Shown piece by piece: positions 8,941 to 17,818 of a DNA stretch of 64,000 nt (position 1 is the stretch's first letter; every line of letters starts with the position of its first letter). The notes beneath the pieces were generated by a model. That model did not search any database. It worked only from the letters and a program-made list of their open reading frames with translations, and was not told the DNA's origin. The stretch comes from Verrucomicrobiota bacterium (GTDB taxonomy: Bacteria; Verrucomicrobiota; Verrucomicrobiia; Opitutales; Intestinicryptomonadaceae). Position numbers and translations under genes: made by a program. The stretch is from the NCBI GenBank assembly GCA_023450935.1, contig JAEXGH010000029.1, forward strand, positions 62,001-126,000, read 5' to 3'.

Positions 8941-10002
8941 ATGGAGATTTTAAAAACGTGTGTTTTTGTGTTGGCTACTGCCGCCGTATTTGGCACAAGT
9001 GTATTTGCCGAGAAAAAAATTGAAAATAATATGCAAAAGCTTGAATTGACTTCCGAATGGGATAAGGTTTTCCCCAAAAGCCCGAACGTTAACCACAAAA
9101 AAATAACGTTTGTCAATAGGTATGGAATTACGCTTGCCGCCGATATGTATATTCCCAAAAGCGCGAAGGCGAAGTTTCCCGCAATAGCAGTGGCGGGACC
9201 TTTTGGGGCAGTGAAGGAGCAGTGCTCGGGGTTGTATGCGCAGACAATGGCCGAACGCGGTTTCCTGACCATTGCCTTCGACCCTTCCTATACGGGCGAA
9301 AGCGGCGGAACTCCGCGCTATGTGGCGTCGCCCGACATCAATACGGAGGATTTTTGCGCTGCCGTAGACTTCCTTTCGACTTATGCCGCCGTCGATTCCG
9401 AGCGTATCGGAATCATCGGTATTTGTGGTTGGGGCGGAATGGCTATAAATGCCGCGGCTATAGATACGCGTATCAAGGCTACTGTGGCGTCGACTATGTA
9501 TGATATGAGTCGCGTCAGTGTAAACAACTATTTCGATAAAGCTACGGCGGACGACCGCTATGCCCTTCGTCGCACTCTGAACGCCCAGCGAACCGAAGAC
9601 TATCGAAATGGGTTCTACGCTCGTGCGGGCGGCGTTGTAGATCCGCTTCCTGCCGACGCCCCGCAGTTTGTCAAAGAGTATTACGATTACTACAAAACAC
9701 GGCGCGGCTACCACGTCCGTTCGCTCAATTCAAACGACGGTTGGAACAAGACATCAATGCTTTCGTTTATGAATATGCCGTTGCTTTCGTATGCAGGCGA
9801 AATTCGCAGTGCGGTTTTGGTCGTCCATGGCGAAAAGGCGCATTCCCGCTATATGGGTGAAGACGCCTTTAAGAAGCTGAGGGGTGCGAACAAGGAATTG
9901 CTGATTATAAGCGGGGCGACGCATACCGATCTGTATGACGACCGAGCCAACGCGATTCCGTATGCAAAAATGGAGGATTTTTTCCTCAAAAATTTGAAAT
10001 AA
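8941..10002 (+). CDS. Exported alpha/beta hydrolase with Cys nucleophile motif
   Basis: A signal peptide (about 1-23) precedes an alpha/beta hydrolase domain. The nucleophile elbow reads GICGWGG, so Cys stands where most relatives have Ser, as in dienelactone hydrolases. The acid and His are likely in VVHGEKAHS and SGATHTDLYD. It lies 18 bases after the flavodoxin gene and closes the operon. Similar YcjY-like hydrolases occur beside flavodoxin and reductase genes in gut bacteria. The substrate is unknown. Confidence 0.8.
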   Translation: MEILKTCVFVLATAAVFGTSVFAEKKIENNMQKLELTSEWDKVFPKSPNVNHKKITFVNRYGITLAADMYIPKSAKAKFPAIAVAGPFGAVKEQCSGLYAQTMAERGFLTIAFDPSYTGESGGTPRYVASPDINTEDFCAAVDFLSTYAAVDSERIGIIGICGWGGMAINAAAIDTRIKATVASTMYDMSRVSVNNYFDKATADDRYALRRTLNAQRTEDYRNGFYARAGGVVDPLPADAPQFVKEYYDYYKTRRGYHVRSLNSNDGWNKTSMLSFMNMPLLSYAGEIRSAVLVVHGEKAHSRYMGEDAFKKLRGANKELLIISGATHTDLYDDRANAIPYAKMEDFFLKNLK

Positions 10003-10047
10003 CGTGCCACGCCGCTCGCACGTTGTATCCGCGACGGCGCGTTCGTC

Positions 10048-10926
10048 CTAAACGGCGACATCGCGTTTTGGCGGGTTGCCGAAGAAGCGTTTGTATTCGC
10101 GGCTGAACTGCGTGGGGCTTTCGTAGCCCACTGCGTAGGCTGCGTTTGCAACGGTTTCGTTGTCGGAAATCATTATGCGGCGGGCTTCGTGCAGGCGCAG
10201 GTTCTTCTGGTATTGAATGGGGCTTACCGACGTTACCTTGCGGAAGTGTCGGTGGAACGTCGTCGGCGACATATGCACGTATTTGGCAAGCTCGTCTATC
10301 TTAAACGGCTTTCTGAAATTGTCTTTTAGCCAGTCAACCGCGCGCGTAATTTGGTTGCTTTGCGTGCCCAGCGTGCACAGCTGGCGGACGTGTTTGCCCA
10401 CGGGGCTTAACAGTATGCGCGCGTAGATTTCGCGTATGGTCACGGGAGCGAGCATTGGAATGTCGTCGGGGGTGTCGAGCAGTTTCATCAGGCGTAAAAA
10501 CGCCTCCATAAGCCCTTCGTCGGCGTCCGCAACGGCAAGCCCGTTGAAAACTTTGTCGCCCCTGATTTTTTCAAGCGGCATTTCCGCGAGCATTTGCGAG
10601 ACAAGTTTTGTGTCAAGCTCAAGCGAAACAGTAAGCAGCGGTTTTTTCGGGCTTGCCTGCACAACGCAGCTTGTCCCCGGAACGTCGATTCCCGAAACGA
10701 GGCACTGGTTTTGGTGATACTCCGTTTCCGACGTTCCCGTGATTGCGCGTTTGCTTCCCTGAATCAGGAGGATTATTTTCGGCGTGTAAACGCACCTTTC
10801 AATGCGCGCCTGCTGTTCCATTCTGTGGACGTAAAGCCCACGTATTGCCGTCTGTTTGAACTCCGCCTGCGGAAGCTGTTTTAAGACGGCCTTTTTGAGT
10901 TGTTCGTTTAATGCCGCAATGCGCAT
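10048..10926 (-). CDS. AraC-family transcriptional regulator (AraC_N + HTH)
   Basis: A 292-residue regulator with an N-terminal cupin-like AraC_N domain (about 15-170). Two C-terminal helix-turn-helix motifs follow (IDELAKYVHMSPTTFHRHF and NAAYAVGYESPTQFSREY). The architecture is that of E. coli YqhC, the activator of the iron alcohol dehydrogenase gene yqhD. Here the gene faces an Fe-alcohol dehydrogenase operon and ends 45 bases from it, so it is the probable regulator. Start ATG 10926 is preferred over the weaker extension to 10956. Confidence 0.88.
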   Translation of the reverse strand: MRIAALNEQLKKAVLKQLPQAEFKQTAIRGLYVHRMEQQARIERCVYTPKIILLIQGSKRAITGTSETEYHQNQCLVSGIDVPGTSCVVQASPKKPLLTVSLELDTKLVSQMLAEMPLEKIRGDKVFNGLAVADADEGLMEAFLRLMKLLDTPDDIPMLAPVTIREIYARILLSPVGKHVRQLCTLGTQSNQITRAVDWLKDNFRKPFKIDELAKYVHMSPTTFHRHFRKVTSVSPIQYQKNLRLHEARRIMISDNETVANAAYAVGYESPTQFSREYKRFFGNPPKRDVAV

Positions 10927-10947
10927 AGGTTGGGTTGGATTTTTTCG

Positions 10948-10985
10948 AAAAAACAAAATCCTGTCAATTTAAAATCGACAGGATT
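10948..10985 (-). terminator. Terminator after the DoxX gene
   Basis: On the minus strand a 9-bp stem AATCCTGTC/GACAGGATT is followed by TTGTTTTTT. It lies between the DoxX stop and the AraC start. Confidence 0.75.
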
Positions 10986-11021
10986 GGGCAGATTTTGTTC
11001 TCGAAAGATCGGGTGTTTCCC

Positions 11022-11621
11022 CTACCGTCTGGACGGGACGAAGACAGCCGCAGCGAACAACGCAAACGCCGCCGCCGCAAGAGCCGCACACAATTTCGCG
11101 TCGGTTCCGAGCGCGCCGCCCCACAAGCATACCGCCAGCGCGAACGCCGCAAGCATGCACAATTTCTTCAGCGCGGCGGCCGCGCCAGATTCGCCCCTTT
11201 TGGACATGAGGTTGTCTAATGACATCGCGCCCCCGCCGGAAACTACAAGGAACGCGTATATCGCCAAAAACAGCGTCGGCAACGCTTTGACGGCGCAGAA
11301 CGGGTCGAAGAAATGGAACTTTACGGCGACTGCCATATTCGTAAAAAGCATAAACGCCGCAAAGCGCGACTGTATTCCGAGCACCAGCATTCCCGCGCAG
11401 AATATCTGCTGGAAAATGCACAGAATCAGGCTCGGCTCGTCGCCCAATCCTACGGGGTCGCCGAAGAACGACGTTTTCAACCTATCGTAATTTTCGATTT
11501 TCCCTACGCCGTATGGTATCATTGCAAGCCCCGCGAAAATCCTCAAGAATGCCGTTGCAAAATCGAGACTGTCTCCGCGCGCGGGCGGATTCGAAAAGAA
11601 CCAATTTATCAATTTTTTCAT
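11022..11621 (-). CDS. DoxX-family membrane protein
   Basis: A 199-residue protein with about six hydrophobic helices. The first 130 residues match the DoxX family: RIFAGLAMIPYGVGKIENY, then GMLVLGIQSRFAAFML. Two additional C-terminal helices (about 145-195) extend beyond the usual DoxX length. Members have been linked to quinone or respiratory redox complexes, but the role here is unknown. It is preceded by a repeat-filled 3' region of the Na/Pi gene and ends in a clear terminator. Confidence 0.8.
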   Translation of the reverse strand: MKKLINWFFSNPPARGDSLDFATAFLRIFAGLAMIPYGVGKIENYDRLKTSFFGDPVGLGDEPSLILCIFQQIFCAGMLVLGIQSRFAAFMLFTNMAVAVKFHFFDPFCAVKALPTLFLAIYAFLVVSGGGAMSLDNLMSKRGESGAAAALKKLCMLAAFALAVCLWGGALGTDAKLCAALAAAAFALFAAAVFVPSRR

Positions 11622-11634
11622 TTTTTTTATTATT

Positions 11635-12013
11635 CCGAAAGTGGCGCGGATTGGCTATGCCAATCCCGCTTTGACTATTTGTTTAAGTTTGCTATGCGTA
11701 GGGAGGTGGCGGCGATTACCGCAGGTAATCCGCCTTTGATTTTTTATATGTAGGGAAGAGGCGGCAATCGGCTTCTGCCGATGTGCCTTTGACTATTTAT
11801 TAAAGTAAAGCCAACATTTGGTTTTAGTAAATCGCCGATGAAAAGTTAAAGATTGGAAAGAACAAAGGTGCATTGGCGACAGGCAATCACCGCCGGTGCC
11901 CAACATATGAGAAAGAACAAAGATGCATTGGCGACAGGCAATCACCGCCGGTGCCCAAAATATAGGAATGAGCAAAGCGGAATTGGCTACGCCAATCCGC
12001 GCCGGTGCCCAAA
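11635..12013 (+). repeat. Cluster A of palindromic hairpin repeats (six units)
   Basis: The 400-base gap between the DoxX start and the Na/Pi stop holds no gene. It holds six copies of an intergenic hairpin repeat at about 11635-11676, 11703-11740, 11755-11798, 11862-11902, 11917-11958 and 11971-12012. Three are in one orientation and three in the other. The outer arms resemble AAAGGCG/CGCCxCTTT. The tips differ between copies (ATTGGC/GCCAAT, ATTACC/GGTAAT, ATCGGC/GCCGAT). The fourth and fifth units are near-identical direct copies about 55 bases apart. Confidence 0.85.
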
Positions 12014-12024
12014 ACATAAAAAAT

Positions 12025-13773
12025 TTAGAATTTTTCGGACATTGCTTCGAGAATGTTGAGGGCGTGGGCGTTTACGCGTCCGCATGCCGACATGATTTCG
12101 ATGATGAGAATGCCGCCCTGACTTACGCCGTCGGATTCCATCTGGGCGATTGCCTCCTTGCGGAGACTCTTGCGCACAAGCGTCAGATTTTGGCGAACCT
12201 CCTTGAACTTTTCGGTGTCGGCTTCGAGGGGGACTCCGTTTTTGATTGATTCGTTCGCAAGCTCGATGAACTTCGCCATTTCGTCGCAAAGCTTCTTGAA
12301 TGCCTCCGATTGGAGAATGGAATTCGAAATTTGGCGTCGGTAGCGTTTTCGGGCAAAGGTGATGAGGCGGAAACAGGCGTCGCAAATTGCCTCAAGCTCG
12401 GGAATTACCGTCATGTTGCGGGAAATCTGTTGGAGGGTTGGCTTCGAGAGCTTGTGCGAAGAACATTGCACGAAGAAGTTCGTAAGCTCGAGCGCGAGGG
12501 TGTCGGATTCGCCCTCCAAGTCGCGCAGGCGGTTGACTTCCGCGCTCAAATCCTTGTCGGGATTTTGGACTATGTAGACGAAGCCGTTGAACATTTCGTT
12601 CGCCATTTGCGATAAACGAAGTAATTCCTTCTGCCCCTCCTCGAGAACGATTTCGCCCATCTCGGGAATGTTGTTCGCCAAATACTCGAGCTTCTGCGCG
12701 AGCGTTCTGTGCTTGCGGTTGGGAGAGTCCTTCAATACCCAGCAGGAAATCTGTTCAATCTGTTTTACAAAGCCGACGAGAATGAAAATGTTGATTAGGT
12801 TGAACATCGTGTGGAACATCGCCAAACGTTCGGGCACGGCGGCGCGCTGCATTAGGTCGGCATATTGCTTTGGCGAAAGCGCGGAGAGGTTTTCCACGCC
12901 GAAACTTGCAAGCATGTCGGGCGCGATTGTCTCGGGCGCGGGAATTATGTGTCTGACAAGCCCCGTGAGCCCGTAGAAAAATACCAACGCCCACACGCAA
13001 CCGAGCACGTTGAATACGAAGTGCGAAAACGCCGCCCGCTTGGCAGTCCAGCTCGCCTGAAGAGCCGCAAAATTCGCGGTGATTGTAGTACCGATGTTTT
13101 CGCCCAAAACTATGGCGGCGGCAAGCTCGAACGAAATCCAGCCCTTTGCCGCCATGGTAATCGTGATTGCCATCGTCACCGACGACGCCTGCACAACGAG
13201 CGTAAGAAGCACGCCTATTCCCAAAAACAACAGAACCGACCAGTAGCCCAGCCCCGAAACGTCCTTAACCCACGCGAGCCATTCGGGGTTCGACTGCATG
13301 TCGGGAACGGCGTTTTTGAGGAAGTCGAGTCCCATGAACAGCAACCCGAACCCGACAAGCAGCTCGCCGAGATTCCTCCACGCGTTCTTCTTCAGGAAAC
13401 TTAAAATAACGCCCACGCCGACTACGGGCAGGGCGATACTTGAAAGCGAAAATTTGAATCCCAACCACGCAATTACCCACGCGGTTGTGGTAGTGCCGAG
13501 GTTCGCTCCCATAATCACGCCGATTGCCTCGCGCAGGGTCAGCAGACCCGCATTTACGAACCCCACAACCATTATCGTGGTTACCGTCGATGATTGGACA
13601 GCAGTTGTTACCAACGCTCCCGAACAAATGCCCTTGAAACGGTTGCCCGTCATTGAACGCATTATCGCGCGGAGCTTTTCGCCCGACGCCTTTTGTAGAC
13701 CGTCGCCAAGCAGTTTCATTCCGAAAAGGAACAAACCGAGACTTCCCAAGATATTAAGTAGGGTCGCTATCAT
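12025..13773 (-). CDS. Na+/phosphate symporter family protein with PhoU-like domain
   Basis: A 582-residue inner-membrane transporter. Two inverted Na/Pi cotransporter repeats carry the signature VQSSTVTTIM (about residues 59-68) and VQASSVTMAI (about 194-203), each within a pair of membrane helices. The C-terminal 220 residues are helical and PhoU-like. This is the NptA/YjbB type that moves phosphate with sodium. It is a stand-alone gene. Its downstream flank is filled with hairpin repeats. Confidence 0.9.
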   Translation of the reverse strand: MIATLLNILGSLGLFLFGMKLLGDGLQKASGEKLRAIMRSMTGNRFKGICSGALVTTAVQSSTVTTIMVVGFVNAGLLTLREAIGVIMGANLGTTTTAWVIAWLGFKFSLSSIALPVVGVGVILSFLKKNAWRNLGELLVGFGLLFMGLDFLKNAVPDMQSNPEWLAWVKDVSGLGYWSVLLFLGIGVLLTLVVQASSVTMAITITMAAKGWISFELAAAIVLGENIGTTITANFAALQASWTAKRAAFSHFVFNVLGCVWALVFFYGLTGLVRHIIPAPETIAPDMLASFGVENLSALSPKQYADLMQRAAVPERLAMFHTMFNLINIFILVGFVKQIEQISCWVLKDSPNRKHRTLAQKLEYLANNIPEMGEIVLEEGQKELLRLSQMANEMFNGFVYIVQNPDKDLSAEVNRLRDLEGESDTLALELTNFFVQCSSHKLSKPTLQQISRNMTVIPELEAICDACFRLITFARKRYRRQISNSILQSEAFKKLCDEMAKFIELANESIKNGVPLEADTEKFKEVRQNLTLVRKSLRKEAIAQMESDGVSQGGILIIEIMSACGRVNAHALNILEAMSEKF

Positions 13774-13839
13774 AATTATGAGAGGCGATTTTTTGCATAA
13801 ATCACCCCCTCGGGCAAGCTTTTTATAATTACTAAAGTG

Positions 13840-14088
13840 GCTTTTTTATAACTCTTAAAGTGGCGCGGACCGGCATAGTCAATTCCGCTTTGACTCAAGT
13901 TTAAGTTGCGCTACTTTAATCAATCATCAAAGACAAATCGGCAAAGCCGATTGCCGTCGCTTTCGGAAACGTAAAAAATGCCCGAGAGCGTTTGCTTCGA
14001 CGAGTTTATAAGACAAAAGGCGAAACAAGAGTTTCGCCTTATCAATAAAAAATAAACTCGCCGCCGAAGCAAACGCGCACTCGCGCTT
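13840..14088 (+). repeat. Cluster B: two hairpin repeats plus one long constant-end hairpin
   Basis: The 316-base gap between the Na/Pi gene start and the lipoprotein stop has no gene. It holds a decayed small hairpin unit (13856-13895) and an intact one with tip AATCGGC/GCCGATT (13924-13965). A long hairpin follows at 13978-14088. The outer arms GCGTTTGCTT and AAGCAAACGC pair perfectly. The next arms (CGAGTTTAT/ATAAACTCG) pair too. A central AGGCGAAAC/GTTTCGCCT hairpin fills the middle. The lipoprotein stop codon lies just outside its end. Confidence 0.8.
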
Positions 14089-14089
14089 T

Positions 14090-14479
14090 TTAACGGAGGA
14101 GGGTTTTGTTGACAGTCTTCATCAGAAAATCGACGTAGCGAATCGGGACGTAGCTTTTCCCGTTGATTGTCGAACCCTTGGTGTCAACCAAGAGAATGCC
14201 GTTTTCGTATGTGATGGAAACTACAGCCGACTGCCCTCTGTTGTCTATCTGCGCCTTGATTGGAAATTCGGCGGAAACAACGTTCCATTTTCTCGCCTTG
14301 AGCGACGATATTACGGCGTTTTTGACCGCCTGCGCGTCTTTGCCGCCCATTTCATAGCGGAGCACATACTGGTTCTGCTTCGCCATGTTGTAGCTCGTGC
14401 TTGTAGTGGTGGTAGAGCACGCGCCAACGCCGAGGCATAAAACCGACGCCAAAACGAATTTCAATATCAATCTTTTCAT
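14090..14479 (-). CDS. Small lipoprotein of unknown function
   Basis: A 129-residue protein with a lipoprotein signal (lipobox VGAC, Cys21), a Thr/Ser-rich spacer and one small alpha/beta-looking domain. No family is recognised. The frame upstream of ATG 14479 overlaps the divergent acyltransferase gene and is not used. The mature protein is probably attached to the outer or inner membrane. The two genes are divergent and share a short promoter region. Confidence 0.75.
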   Translation of the reverse strand: MKRLILKFVLASVLCLGVGACSTTTTSTSYNMAKQNQYVLRYEMGGKDAQAVKNAVISSLKARKWNVVSAEFPIKAQIDNRGQSAVVSITYENGILLVDTKGSTINGKSYVPIRYVDFLMKTVNKTLLR

Positions 14480-14537
14480 AGCTTTAATTGTTGAGTTTAA
14501 AAAAGTCTTTGGTTTAATGCCAAAAGAGAATAGTTTT

Positions 14538-15353
14538 ATGGAGTCGGTTTGCAACATAATTTTGAAGGTATTTGTGTGGGCGAGGGTAGCAGTTGGGCTA
14601 TTGTCGTTCGCGTTGGTGAACGTTGTTGCGGTGCTCGTTGTTGCGGTTGCGTGGACTCTGTTTTTTGCGTTCGACAAACTCCGTAGCCGAACAATTTCCG
14701 CCGCGCTTAGGGGGCTGCTGCATTTCAACATAATAAGCGTGGCAAAAATTCTGGGCGGATACGATTTGTTCGTAGATACTTCGCGCGCCGATTTTTCGAA
14801 GCCCGCAGTTTATGTTGCAAACCATATTTCGCTGTTCGACCCCCTGCTGCTTTTGGCGATAATCCCGAACGCGGGGGTTGTGGTAAAGCAAAAATATTCG
14901 TCGATTCCCGCGATATGGCTTTTGTCGAGGGTGTTCGATTTCGTCGTGGTGCGCGGCGACAGTTCCGACGATATGGGCGAAGTGCTCGGGCGGATTTCGC
15001 GCGCGGTTTCCGATGGGCGGAATATGCTTGTTTTCCCAGAGGGAAGGCGCGCAAAAGTGGGGCGTATTTTGGACTTCAAAAAAGCCCCCTTTAAGGTGGC
15101 GAAAGAGCTGAACTTGCCAGTCGTGCCCGTGGCGGTATACTCTCCGCGCCCGTTTTTGGGGAAGGGCGATTTCGCCATAAAGGAGAAGACGTATTACAAA
15201 ATAAAATTCCTCGATACAATCGCGCCCGAGAAAATGTCCTACCAAAAAATGGCCGACGCCGCCTATTGCGCGGTCGGCGCGGAAATATCGGCAATGCGCG
15301 ACAAACCCCAGGAACGTCCCCAGCGTTATCAGACTTTATCCGACCTTTTATGA
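14538..15353 (+). CDS. 1-acyl-glycerol-3-phosphate acyltransferase (PlsC-like)
   Basis: A membrane helix region (about 10-45) is followed by the acyltransferase motifs: NHISLFDPL (the NHx4D catalytic motif) and FPEGRR, the glycerolphosphate-binding motif. The product makes phosphatidic acid or acylates a related lipid at the inner membrane. ATG 14538 was chosen; ATG 14517 in the same frame is an alternative and neither has a strong ribosome site. The stop overlaps the start of fabZ (ATGA), forming a lipid operon. Confidence 0.88.
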   Translation: MESVCNIILKVFVWARVAVGLLSFALVNVVAVLVVAVAWTLFFAFDKLRSRTISAALRGLLHFNIISVAKILGGYDLFVDTSRADFSKPAVYVANHISLFDPLLLLAIIPNAGVVVKQKYSSIPAIWLLSRVFDFVVVRGDSSDDMGEVLGRISRAVSDGRNMLVFPEGRRAKVGRILDFKKAPFKVAKELNLPVVPVAVYSPRPFLGKGDFAIKEKTYYKIKFLDTIAPEKMSYQKMADAAYCAVGAEISAMRDKPQERPQRYQTLSDLL

Positions 15354-15772
15354 TACTCAACAAAGAACAAATAAAACAACGCCTTCCGCACCGCGCGCCG
15401 TTTCTTTTTGTGGACGGCGTTGACGCCTTCGAGCAGTCGAAGAGCATAACCGCGCACCTCGACATTGCTGTGGATATGCCGTTTTTTGCGGGGCATTTCC
15501 CCGAAAAACCGGTTATGCCGGGGGTGCTTATGACCGAGGCTTTGGCGCAGACGGCCGGACTGATAATATCGCTTTCAAACGAAGCCTCGGGGATTTTCTA
15601 CTTGGCTTCGTGCAACGTGAAGTTCTTGGAGGTTGTGGAGCCCGAGGGCAGACTGCAGCTGTTTGCGCGGCTCGAGAAATCCTTCAACGGACTTTTCCAG
15701 TTCTCGGTAGAGGCGCGTTTTTGCAATAAAACGGCGGCGCGCGGAAACATTGTTTTGGCCAAGAAAGGTTGA
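15350..15772 (+). CDS. fabZ: (3R)-hydroxyacyl-ACP dehydratase FabZ
   Basis: A 140-residue hot-dog fold protein of usual FabZ length. The catalytic segment HFPEKPVMPGVLMTEALAQ contains the active-site His and Glu. It removes water from hydroxyacyl-ACP in fatty acid elongation. Its start overlaps the plsC-like stop by 4 bases, and its stop overlaps the start of the flavoprotein gene. ATG 15350 gives the standard N-terminus ending in LPHRAPFLFVD. Confidence 0.92.
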   Translation: MILNKEQIKQRLPHRAPFLFVDGVDAFEQSKSITAHLDIAVDMPFFAGHFPEKPVMPGVLMTEALAQTAGLIISLSNEASGIFYLASCNVKFLEVVEPEGRLQLFARLEKSFNGLFQFSVEARFCNKTAARGNIVLAKKG

Positions 15773-16455
15773 CTGTGAAAGTGGCCGTTTTCAGAGGCGC
15801 CCCGCGCAGGGACGGGGCTACGAACCTATTTGCCGCCGCGTTTGAGCGCGGAGCGGCAACCGCCGCGGAAACGGACGATTTCGACATCTGCGCGATGGAC
15901 GTTTCGCCGTGCCGCGGCTGCAAGGCGTGCGCCGCCGAACAATCGGGCGGGTGCGTTGTCGAAGACGATATGCGCGGGCTTTTGGCGGCAGTCGGGCGCG
16001 CCGACGCAGTTGCGTTTTTTACGCCGCTTTACTTCGGCGCGATGTCGGCGCAGCTGAAGGCGTTTTTCGACAGGTGTTTCCCCGCGTTTTGCGCCGCCGA
16101 AAACGGCGCGTTCTGCGGAAAGCGTGCGTTGTTTTTCACGGTTGGCGCAGGCAGGGCGGCGGCGTTTTCTTCCGCAAAGGAAAACTTTAGGCTGGTTGCC
16201 GCCGACCTGAAAATGGACTTGTGCGCAAACGTGGCGCGGGGCGAGTCGGTATATTTTTCCGAACTCGGCGAAGGTTCCGTCCGCGTAAAAAAAATACTTG
16301 CTGCCGCGGAGATGCTTGGCGCGGAGTTCGCGCGCGGGAGCGTTTCGGAGACGACTGTGGCTACGGTGGAAAGCCCGATTGCCCCAACCGACGAGGCGTT
16401 CGAAAAACGCTCCAAAATCTATTGGCGGCTTTTGCGGGGCGGAAAAAAATTCTGA
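15769..16455 (+). CDS. NADPH-dependent FMN reductase-like flavoprotein
   Basis: A flavodoxin-fold protein of about 226-228 residues. The phosphate-binding loop near the N-terminus reads RGAPRRDGATN. The cysteine cluster CRGCKAC with a further Cys in GGCVVEDD is typical of the NAD(P)H-dependent FMN reductase subgroup. TPLYFGAMSAQLKAFFDR matches the family dimer/FMN region. The start is TTG 15769 or GTG 15775; both overlap or abut the fabZ stop. Its place in a lipid operon is unusual and its substrate is unknown. Confidence 0.82.
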   Translation: MTVKVAVFRGAPRRDGATNLFAAAFERGAATAAETDDFDICAMDVSPCRGCKACAAEQSGGCVVEDDMRGLLAAVGRADAVAFFTPLYFGAMSAQLKAFFDRCFPAFCAAENGAFCGKRALFFTVGAGRAAAFSSAKENFRLVAADLKMDLCANVARGESVYFSELGEGSVRVKKILAAAEMLGAEFARGSVSETTVATVESPIAPTDEAFEKRSKIYWRLLRGGKKF

Positions 16456-16509
16456 GCTTTTGCGCCGGCTTTTTGCGGCTGAAACGCCCCACGCGGCCGC
16501 GGGACGCGG

Positions 16510-17574
16510 CTATTTCTCCCGCTGCTTTTTCAGTGCGAGCTGTCCGCACGCCGCGTCGATTTCCGATCCCTTTTCGCGCCGCAAGGTAAACGACACCTTT
16601 TCGCGCTCGAGCACCGCCGCGAACGCCTTTCTGCGCGACGCGTCTGGGCGTTTCCACTCAAGCCCCTCCACGGGGTTATACGGAATCAAATTTACGTGCG
16701 CGTGCAGCGATTTTGCTATTTCCGCCAGCTTGCGCGCCTGCTCGAAAGAGTCGTTTACGCCGCGTATTAGAATGAATTCAAGCGTTATCATTCTGCCGCA
16801 AACCTGCGCGAATTCGCGCGCCGCAGAGACGACCTGCGCAAGCGGGAATTTTTTGTTTATGGGCATAATTTTGCCGCGCACTTCGTCGGTTGCGCCGTGG
16901 AGGGAAATCGCAAGGCGGAACGGGAATTTGTTTTTTGCAAGCAGCCTTATTTTGTCAGCCAAACCGCACGTGGAGACGGTTATGCGGCGCGCGCCGAAGG
17001 CGAATTTGTCGGCGTCGTTGAGCGTATTCAGCGCGGGAAGCAGGTTGTCGAGGTTCGCGAGCGGTTCTCCCATTCCCATGACGACTATGTTTTCGAACTC
17101 GAATTTCGCGCCGTTTTTTGCGTTCGCTCCGCCCTCCACAAACGGCAGCGCCTGCGCGACAATTTCAGCCGCTGAGAGGTTGCGCACAAAGCCGCGCATT
17201 GCCGACGCGCAGAATTTGCAGCCGCTTGCGCAGCCGACTTGCGTGCTCATGCAGAGTGTTTTTCTTGTTTTGCCGTCGTCGGACGGGGCTTTCAGCAGTA
17301 CGGATTCCACAAAATTTCCGTCGGAAAGCTCGAACAGATACTTCCTTGTTTCGTCTGCCGAATTTTTTTCGCCCACGAGTTTTGCCGCTTCAAAGACGAA
17401 GTTTGCCCCAAGAAAGTCCGCCAGCTTTTTGCCTATTGCCGGCATGTCCGCGGGGCGGAAAATCTTTTTGGCATATACGGCGTCGAAAACCTGTTTTGCG
17501 CGGAATTTTTCGAATCCGTTTTGCGACAGAATTTCCGCCAATTCGGGCAGCGACAACTGGAAGAAATCCTCCAT
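16510..17574 (-). CDS. rlmN: Dual-specificity rRNA/tRNA adenine-C2 methyltransferase RlmN
   Basis: A 354-residue radical SAM enzyme. The CX3CX2C cluster is CASGCKFC. The GMGEPLANLDN segment binds SAM. The C-terminal AACGQL holds the Cys that forms the methyl-transfer intermediate. It methylates A2503 of 23S rRNA and A37 of some tRNAs. ATG 17574 lies two bases after the stop codon of the preceding small gene, so the two are translationally close. Confidence 0.95.
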   Translation of the reverse strand: MEDFFQLSLPELAEILSQNGFEKFRAKQVFDAVYAKKIFRPADMPAIGKKLADFLGANFVFEAAKLVGEKNSADETRKYLFELSDGNFVESVLLKAPSDDGKTRKTLCMSTQVGCASGCKFCASAMRGFVRNLSAAEIVAQALPFVEGGANAKNGAKFEFENIVVMGMGEPLANLDNLLPALNTLNDADKFAFGARRITVSTCGLADKIRLLAKNKFPFRLAISLHGATDEVRGKIMPINKKFPLAQVVSAAREFAQVCGRMITLEFILIRGVNDSFEQARKLAEIAKSLHAHVNLIPYNPVEGLEWKRPDASRRKAFAAVLEREKVSFTLRREKGSEIDAACGQLALKKQREK

Positions 17575-17575
17575 T

Positions 17576-17815
17576 TTACTCGCGCGCAAAAAATTTGGAA
17601 TTTATGAATATGCGTCCCTTGAAAGTCCACTTGTAGGCGGAAACGCCGTCGTGTTTGCGCACTTTTATGCGTTCGAACCTGACAGTTTTGTCGGTATTTT
17701 CTATCTTCACCTCGCGGAACTGTTCGGCGAACGTGGCGGGGTCGGGGAGCTGTTTGGCGCACTCCTCTATCTGGGAGAGCATCGGGATAAATTTTACTTT
17801 GTGTTCTTCGGGCAT
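17576..17815 (-). CDS. Conserved-looking small protein upstream of rlmN
   Basis: A 79-residue cytosolic protein with mixed charge, a helical first half and a beta-rich second half ending in FARE. No family is recognised. It sits between the CNNM gene (3 bases away) and rlmN (1 base), so it belongs to the same transcript. Coding is supported by this packing and by the lack of any opposing gene. Confidence 0.65.
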   Translation of the reverse strand: MPEEHKVKFIPMLSQIEECAKQLPDPATFAEQFREVKIENTDKTVRFERIKVRKHDGVSAYKWTFKGRIFINSKFFARE

Positions 17816-17818
17816 GGG

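Noticed and set aside
11862..12012. Three spaced similar units suggesting a CRISPR array
   Set aside because: Repeats are themselves hairpins of about 40 bases, spacers are short and similar, and the units occur in both orientations in other clusters; no cas genes are present.
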